Shown piece after piece: positions 59,045-64,000 of a stretch of DNA of 64,000 nt. Numbering within the stretch: position 1 is the stretch's first letter; each line of letters starts with the position of its first letter. The position numbers were made by a program, and so were the translations under genes. Below the pieces are notes generated by a model that saw only the letters and a list, made by a program, of their open reading frames with translations, searched no databases and was not told the DNA's origin. The stretch covers positions 2,728,001 to 2,792,000 of the forward strand of contig NZ_CP126738.1 in NCBI RefSeq assembly GCF_030246865.1. The letters run 5' to 3'. The DNA comes from Microbacterium sp. zg-B96. Lineage in GTDB: Bacteria; Actinomycetota; Actinomycetes; Actinomycetales; Microbacteriaceae.

Positions 59045-61117
59045 CTACGATCCGGCCTTCGTCTCCACCGACAGCAGCGGCGCACCGGCCGTGGTGGGAC
59101 CCAGCGCGATCGGGTCGACGGCGTCGAACTGGTCGGCGTTGAGCACGATCACCGGGGTGATGAGCGGATAGCCGGCCTTCTCGATCACCGCACGGTCGAA
59201 GGTCACCAGCGGGGTTCCCACCTCGATGCGATCCCCGTTTTTCACCTTGACGTCGAACCCCTCCCCCTTGAGGTTCACGGTGTCGATGCCGACGTGGATG
59301 AGCAGCTCGATACCGCCGTCGAGCACGAGCCCGAAGGCGTGACCGGTGGGCTGGGCCGCGGCGACCGTACCGGCACCAGGGGCGTAGACGGTGTCGCCGG
59401 TGGGCTCGATCGCCACCCCCGGCCCCATCGTGCCGCCCGCGAACACCGGATCGGGTACCTCCGACAGGGCGACGGCCGTGCCGTCCAGCGGCGACATGAC
59501 CTGCAGCGCCGCTGCCACCTCTGACGTCGTCCCGGGCCCCGCGAGCGTTGCGGTGGCGGTGGCCGCTCCGGCCGTGCCGGCCCCGCCCGCCGTCGTCGAC
59601 GCCGTGGTCGTGGGCGCGCTCGCACCGGCGGGAGCGCTCGCGGTGGTGGCCTCGGCCGGAGCTTCGACCGGCTCCTTCGGCTTGTAGCCGAAGATCATGA
59701 CGAGCACCATCGAGGTGATGAAGGCCGCGGCCACCGCGATTCCGTACAGGATGATCGGCTGGAAGGCCGGGATCGTCAGCAGCGACGTGAAGACGAACGC
59801 CTCGGTTCGCACCCCACCGCCGATGCCGATGATGAGTCCGCCGACGAAGCAGCCGACGAGCATGCGTGGATAGATCCGCTTGAAGCGCAGATGGATGCCG
59901 TACAGCGACGGTTCCGAGATCCCGCCGAGCAGGCCCGCCGCGAGCGCGCCGGTGGCGGTCTGTTTCATCTGGGCGTCCTTCTCCCGCCAGGCCTGCACCA
60001 GCACGGCGGCCGTCGCTCCGAAGCACGCGAAGTTCCATGCGCCCATCGGGCCCTGGATGAAGTCGTACCCGAGGGTCTGGATATTCAGCAGCATGATCGC
60101 GTTGATCGGCCAGTGCAGCCCCAACGGCACCATGAACGGGTAGGCCAGCGGAATGATGATGGCGAAGATGAACGGCGAGAAGTCGTTGATCGAGCGCAGG
60201 AAGTTGGCAAGCCCGGCACCGGCGTACACGCCGATCGGGCCGATGAGGAATGCCGTCAGCGGGATCATCACCAGCATGGCCAGGAACGGCACGAAGATCA
60301 GGTGCAGGTTGTCGGGGATGATCTTCTTCAGCCCCTTCCACAGCGGCCCGAGCACGGCTGCCATGAGCAGCGGCGGGAACACCTGCGAGCTGTAATCGAA
60401 GACCGTGAGCGGGATGCCGAACACCGGCACCGTCGTGATGTCCGAGCCGAGGAAGGTGATCTGCTGCGCCGTGGCATCCTGCCCGAGTGCGGCGAAGCCG
60501 GGGAGCATCACGACCGCCATGATCGCGAAACCCACCCACGGGTCGGCGCCGATCTTCTGCGACGCGTTGTAGGCGACCATGAGCGGCAGGAAGATGAACA
60601 CGCACTGCCACATCAGGTTGATGAACGCCCACGACGGCTCCAGCACGACACCCGGCGCGTTCCACGACGGGATGACCCCGAGCGTGGCCATGAGCGCCAT
60701 GAAGGTGATGAACAGCGACGCACCCAGCAGGGCTCCCAGGATCGGGCGGAACGAGTCGGAGAGGAACTCGAACAGCGTGTCGAGCCACGCGAACTTGCCG
60801 CGAGGGCCCTTGGCGCGCTCCCGCGCCTTGATGGCTGCGGCGTCGTCGACGTCGCCTTCGGCATCACCGGTCATCGTCGGCAGCGCCATGATGTCGTTGT
60901 AGACGGTCTGCACCCCGCCGCCGATCACGACCTGGAAGCGGTCACCGGCTTGAGGGACGGCGCCCATGACGCCGGGGATCGCCTCGACGGCGGATTGGTC
61001 CGCCAGGTCGCCGTCGCGCAATTGGAATCGCAGGCGGGTCGCACAGTGGGTGAGACTCTCGATGTTTCCGGGTCCGCCGACCTTCTCGACGATCTCGGCT
61101 GCGGGGCTGTCGGACAT
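59045..61117 (-). CDS. PTS beta-glucoside-type permease, EIIBCA fusion
   Basis: 690 residues: EIIB (1-85, phospho-Cys25 in SLTHCATRLRF), EIIC (about 105-465, ten-helix Glc superfamily transporter with GGISEPSLYGIHLRFKR), an Ala/Thr/Gly-rich linker, and EIIA (about 535-690, phospho-His about 608 in ELLIHVGIDTV). It imports and phosphorylates a sugar, probably a beta-glucoside or sucrose/trehalose-like disaccharide; no hydrolase or antiterminator gene is adjacent to decide. ATG at 61117 follows AGGGAGTGG. Confidence 0.93.
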   Translation of the reverse strand: MSDSPAAEIVEKVGGPGNIESLTHCATRLRFQLRDGDLADQSAVEAIPGVMGAVPQAGDRFQVVIGGGVQTVYNDIMALPTMTGDAEGDVDDAAAIKARERAKGPRGKFAWLDTLFEFLSDSFRPILGALLGASLFITFMALMATLGVIPSWNAPGVVLEPSWAFINLMWQCVFIFLPLMVAYNASQKIGADPWVGFAIMAVVMLPGFAALGQDATAQQITFLGSDITTVPVFGIPLTVFDYSSQVFPPLLMAAVLGPLWKGLKKIIPDNLHLIFVPFLAMLVMIPLTAFLIGPIGVYAGAGLANFLRSINDFSPFIFAIIIPLAYPFMVPLGLHWPINAIMLLNIQTLGYDFIQGPMGAWNFACFGATAAVLVQAWREKDAQMKQTATGALAAGLLGGISEPSLYGIHLRFKRIYPRMLVGCFVGGLIIGIGGGVRTEAFVFTSLLTIPAFQPIILYGIAVAAAFITSMVLVMIFGYKPKEPVEAPAEATTASAPAGASAPTTTASTTAGGAGTAGAATATATLAGPGTTSEVAAALQVMSPLDGTAVALSEVPDPVFAGGTMGPGVAIEPTGDTVYAPGAGTVAAAQPTGHAFGLVLDGGIELLIHVGIDTVNLKGEGFDVKVKNGDRIEVGTPLVTFDRAVIEKAGYPLITPVIVLNADQFDAVDPIALGPTTAGAPLLSVETKAGS

Positions 61118-61193
61118 GGGAACCACTCCCTTCGCGACGGGTGCGCGGGTCGATCGGGACCGGTCGGCGCGGCATCCAGGGCCATCGCCCGCG

Positions 61194-61222
61194 ACTCTAA
61201 CCCGGGATCGCAGACGGGTCGA
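61194..61222 (-). promoter_or_regulatory. Promoter of the PTS gene
   Basis: On the minus strand TCGACC (61217-61222) and TAGAGT (61194-61199) are spaced 17 bp apart, about 77 nt upstream of the PTS start. The short leader shows no antiterminator-type (RAT/terminator) structure that I can find. Confidence 0.5.
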
Positions 61223-61308
61223 GGGGGGTCGTGAATCATCCGCGCGGTGGATGCCGCATACCTCCCGGGGCCGACGACGCGGCGCGCGCGAGTGCGAAGA
61301 CTGGCAGG

Positions 61309-62055
61309 GTGAACAACACTTCTGACACCTTCGCCCTGGTCGCCACCGGGCTCATCAAGCGGTACGGCCCCCTGACAGCGCTCGCCGGCGTGGACGTGAC
61401 CATCGCCCGCGGCGAGTCCGTCGCGGTGATGGGCGCCTCGGGATCCGGCAAGACCACCCTGCTGCACTGCCTCGCCGCCGTGATCGCTCCGGATGCCGGG
61501 TCGGTGCGACTCGGCGTGCCCGGTGCGGCGCCGCTGGAGCTGGCCGGCATGAGCGAGGACGAGCGATCGGCGGTGCGCCGCTCGCGGGTAGGGTTCGTGT
61601 TCCAGGAGCATCTGCTGCTGCCCGAACTGACCGCGGTCGAAAACGCCGCGCTGCCACTGCTGGTCACCGGCGTCGCGCGCCGGCAGGCCGAGCAGCACGC
61701 GGCCGGATGGCTGGCGGCGCTGGGACTGGCCGGCATGGAAGATCGCCGCATCGGGCAACTCTCGGGCGGGCAGTCTCAGCGGGTCGCCATCGCGCGCGCC
61801 CAGGTGACCGGTGCCGCCATCGTGTTCGCCGACGAGCCCACCGGCGCGCTGGACTCCGCGACCTCCACCGACGTGATGACGGCACTGCTGCACGCCACGA
61901 CCGGTCAGGGCCGGAGCCTCGTGGTCGTCACCCACGATGCCGAGGTCGCGGCGCGCTGCGACCGCGTGCTGCACATGCGTGACGGCAGCATCGTCGGCCA
62001 GGCGACGCCGGCCGCCGGGGCGGATGCCACGACGGTCGCCGGAGCCGGTCGATGA
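61309..62055 (+). CDS. ABC transporter ATP-binding protein (LolD/MacB-like)
   Basis: 248 residues. Walker A GASGSGKT (42-49), signature LSGGQSQRVAIARA, Walker B IVFADEPTGALDS, H-loop VVVTHDAEVA. The sequence type is that of exporters paired with FtsX/MacB-like permeases. GTG start at 61309. Coupled to the permease gene by ATGA. Confidence 0.92.
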   Translation: MNNTSDTFALVATGLIKRYGPLTALAGVDVTIARGESVAVMGASGSGKTTLLHCLAAVIAPDAGSVRLGVPGAAPLELAGMSEDERSAVRRSRVGFVFQEHLLLPELTAVENAALPLLVTGVARRQAEQHAAGWLAALGLAGMEDRRIGQLSGGQSQRVAIARAQVTGAAIVFADEPTGALDSATSTDVMTALLHATTGQGRSLVVVTHDAEVAARCDRVLHMRDGSIVGQATPAAGADATTVAGAGR

Positions 62056-63428
62056 GCGTCATCGCGGCATCCGTCCTGACCCCGCCGACGGCGCGGTCCT
62101 CCGGGTCACTTCGCCGCGTGGCGACCCTCACCGCGCTGCTCGCGCGGCCCTCCCGCCAGGGCCGGGCCGCCCTGGTGCTTCCGGTCGTCGCGTTCGCCGT
62201 GACCACCGCGCTGCTGCTGGTGGTCGTCGGCGGCACGATCATGTTCCACACCGACCCGCGCACGAACGGGGACGTGCTGTACGGCATGCTCGCGACGCTG
62301 GCCCTCGTGCTGCTGGCGGTGCCGGTCTTCACGCTCGGGGCCGCCGCGGCGCGACTGTCCAGCCGCCGCCGCAATGACCGGCTCGCGACGTTGCGCCTCC
62401 TGGGCGCGACGACGTCCGAGGTGTCGATGATGACCGTGCTGGAAGCGGCGACCACCGCGTTCGTCGGAGCCATCGGGGGTGTCGTGCTCTACCTGCTGTT
62501 GCTCCCCCTGGTGGGGCTGCTGCCGTTCTTCGGCGGACCGATCGGCATCGGCGCGGTGTGGGCGGGCGTGCCCGCGGTGGCCGCTGCAGTGTTCGGGGTC
62601 ACCGCACTTGCCACCACGAGCGCGGCACTGAGCCTGCGCAAAGTGCGGCTGACGCCGCTCGGTGTGCGCCGCCGGACGAACGCCGCGCCCAAGCGGCTCG
62701 CGTTGATCGTCATCTGCCTGCTGCTGCTGGTCGTCGTGATCGCCGTGGTGGCGAACATCGGTCTCGTCTTCGACGTCATTGGCGTTGCGGTGCTGATGGG
62801 GCTGTTCGCCGGCGCCATGGGACTGGTGAACGTCATCGGCACGCCGATCGTCGCCGCCCGCGGCCGTTCCCTGGCGCGACGAGCGTCGTCGGCGGCGCAG
62901 CTGATCGCCGGCCGCGAGCTGGCAGCCCACGCCGGGCAGGCGTGGCGCCGGGTGTCGGGGATCGCGATGATCGCGTTCATCGCCGTCGTCGCGGGGGCGG
63001 GCATGGGCCTGCTGGAGACGATCGGCGAGAACGAGCAGGGCACCGTGCTCGCCGACATCCGCACCGGGGTGATCGTGACGCTGGCCGCGGCGTTCGTGCT
63101 GCTGGCGTGTTCGGTGGGCGTCACCCAGGCGGCATCCGTGCTGGAAGACCGCGAGCTGATCGTGGGGCTTGACCGCCTCGGCGTTCCCGAGGACGAGCTG
63201 CGGCGTGCTCGCCGCACCGGGGTGATGCTGCCGCTGCGCTGGGCGGCCGTGGGCGGTGCCGCGGTCGGAGGCGCGCTGAGCCTACCGATGGTCGGATCGG
63301 CACTCGTGACATCCCCGGTTCCCACCCTGGTGGTCGCGGCGACCTTCGCCGGCGGATTCGCGGTCGTGGGGCTCGCCCTGTCGGCGACCGACCCGCTCAC
63401 CCGAGCCGTACGCCGCAGCGGCGTGTGA
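62052..63428 (+). CDS. ABC transporter permease, FtsX-like
   Basis: 458 residues with eight to ten hydrophobic helices and two FtsX-like blocks (RRRNDRLATLRLLGATTSEVSMMTVLEAATTAF and RELIVGLDRLGVPEDELRRARRTGVM), each starting with a coupling-helix motif. Probably exports a lipophilic compound, peptide antibiotic or acts in resistance; specificity unknown. Confidence 0.88.
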   Translation: MSVIAASVLTPPTARSSGSLRRVATLTALLARPSRQGRAALVLPVVAFAVTTALLLVVVGGTIMFHTDPRTNGDVLYGMLATLALVLLAVPVFTLGAAAARLSSRRRNDRLATLRLLGATTSEVSMMTVLEAATTAFVGAIGGVVLYLLLLPLVGLLPFFGGPIGIGAVWAGVPAVAAAVFGVTALATTSAALSLRKVRLTPLGVRRRTNAAPKRLALIVICLLLLVVVIAVVANIGLVFDVIGVAVLMGLFAGAMGLVNVIGTPIVAARGRSLARRASSAAQLIAGRELAAHAGQAWRRVSGIAMIAFIAVVAGAGMGLLETIGENEQGTVLADIRTGVIVTLAAAFVLLACSVGVTQAASVLEDRELIVGLDRLGVPEDELRRARRTGVMLPLRWAAVGGAAVGGALSLPMVGSALVTSPVPTLVVAATFAGGFAVVGLALSATDPLTRAVRRSGV

Positions 63429-63772
63429 GCGACGCCGCCACGGCATGGTTCGATGGGAGCATGGACGATTCCACCGTGTCGATGTCGCTCACGCTCGACG
63501 GCGTCACCGTGCTGTCGCCGGCCGCGCTGCAGGCGCTGTACCGCATCAACGGCCGCTCGACGGTCGAGATGCGGTTGGCTGCGGCATCCGGTGAACCGCT
63601 CTACACCTGCGAGCTGTTCGGCGCCGACCACATCCACGTCGCGCCGCGACTGGAGAAGACCGCGGCGTTCCTGCTCGACCAGGGCGTGCCGTTCCGCATC
63701 CACGAGAGCGCCGACGGCGAGCGCACTGAGATCTCGCTGGAAGTGATGCAGAGCATCCTCGGCGAGATCTGA
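63425..63772 (+). CDS. Hypothetical protein
   Basis: 115 residues from GTG at 63425 (GTGA overlap with the permease) or 103 from ATG at 63461, which begins the regular strand MDDSTVSMSLTLDGVTVLS. A compact alpha/beta protein with no signal peptide or membrane helix. No family recognised. Co-translation with the permease is possible, but the ATG start would make it independent. Confidence 0.65.
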   Translation: MSDAATAWFDGSMDDSTVSMSLTLDGVTVLSPAALQALYRINGRSTVEMRLAAASGEPLYTCELFGADHIHVAPRLEKTAAFLLDQGVPFRIHESADGERTEISLEVMQSILGEI

Positions 63773-63800
63773 CCCCCACACGCGCGCCGGCGCCGTCGGG

Positions 63801-64000
63801 TCAGATGTCCTCGGGGGCGAGATCGCCTTCGCCGTCTTCACCGAGTTCGGCGATGACGGGATCCTGCCCCTGCGTCTCCGGCTGCAGCACGCCGGGCGCA
63901 CCGACCTCCGCGCCGGCGGATGCCGCGTCCTGCGGGCCCGGGTCGCCGAAGCGGGCATCGGCCTCAGCGGCGGTGCCTTCGCCGTCGCCCACGCCGCCGT
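63801..64000 (-). CDS. Acidic hypothetical protein, 5' end outside the window
   Basis: The last about 66 codons of a minus-strand frame are visible, rich in Ala, Asp, Gly, Glu and Pro and ending GEDGEGDLAPEDI. A GTG at 63992 would make a complete 63-residue protein, but the frame remains open to the window edge. It resembles the acidic, unstructured small proteins at 36.6-37.4 kb in style only. Confidence 0.5.
   Translation of the reverse strand, partial: GGVGDGEGTAAEADARFGDPGPQDAASAGAEVGAPGVLQPETQGQDPVIAELGEDGEGDLAPEDI

Overview
The window is chromosomal DNA of a high-GC actinobacterium, most likely a Microbacterium or a close relative in Microbacteriaceae. This rests on strong G/C at codon third positions, abundant GTG starts, start/stop overlaps of the GTGA/ATGA type, a 32-residue bS22-like ribosomal protein beside a BldC-type regulator, the phosphatase-tlpA-ccdA-resB-ccsB cytochrome c cluster, and an archaeal-type aspartyl-tRNA synthetase. 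I see no rRNA, tRNA, transposase, integrase, prophage or CRISPR locus; this looks like core and soft-core chromosome. The species is inferred.

Layout. 0.2-5.0 kb: system II cytochrome c maturation operon on the minus strand. 5.1-7.2 kb: divergent DedA and aspS. 7.3-11.5 kb: a 1149-residue FUSC-type membrane protein with an extra N-terminal membrane domain, coupled to a DUF1275 protein. 11.6-14.0 kb: a DHA2-type MFS pump behind a structured leader that buries its ribosome binding site, then a tyrosine phosphatase. 14.0-15.9 kb: small minus-strand genes (Dabb, glutaredoxin-like, rhodanese, bS22-like, BldC-like, ArsR). 15.9-23.3 kb: Ktr potassium uptake, proC, an alpha/beta hydrolase lacking its serine nucleophile, a CDF transporter, tadA, upp. 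23.3-35.6 kb: a TM0106-type nuclease-helicase, nadE, a phosphopantetheinyl-transferase-like protein, two tiny membrane proteins, sbcDC, an MFS carrier.

35.5-42.1 kb: DUF2277, a hydrolase, acidic hypothetical proteins, DUF1622, GNAT, a P-loop kinase-like protein, a winged-helix regulator behind a cysteine-rich leaderless leader peptide, a membrane protein/Xre pair, a DNA glycosylase. 42.1-46.8 kb: a ferric-siderophore ABC importer and a divergent siderophore-interacting reductase sharing one DtxR/IdeR-type iron box. 46.8-52.9 kb: a secreted lytic-transglycosylase-like protein, VOC and SDR proteins, a frameshifted aldo/keto reductase, and a histidine kinase/response regulator/DUF4097 operon. 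52.9-64 kb: a possible small RNA, pgi, an S9 peptidase, a DUF2975/Xre/lipoprotein operon with its own operator cluster, a DsbA-like lipoprotein, a beta-glucoside-type PTS permease, an ABC exporter pair, and a gene cut off by the window edge.

The most notable things are regulatory. Two arrays of a 14-bp core repeated every 20 bp lie 20 kb apart, and one supplies the resB stop codon. About twenty genes carry a TANNNT hexamer 6-8 nt before the start codon, the signature of leaderless transcription. The Cys-rich leader peptide before the winged-helix gene resembles the leaderless polycysteine attenuators known in mycobacteria. The MFS leader can sequester the Shine-Dalgarno sequence. Two membrane-protein/small-Xre modules carry candidate autoregulatory operators.
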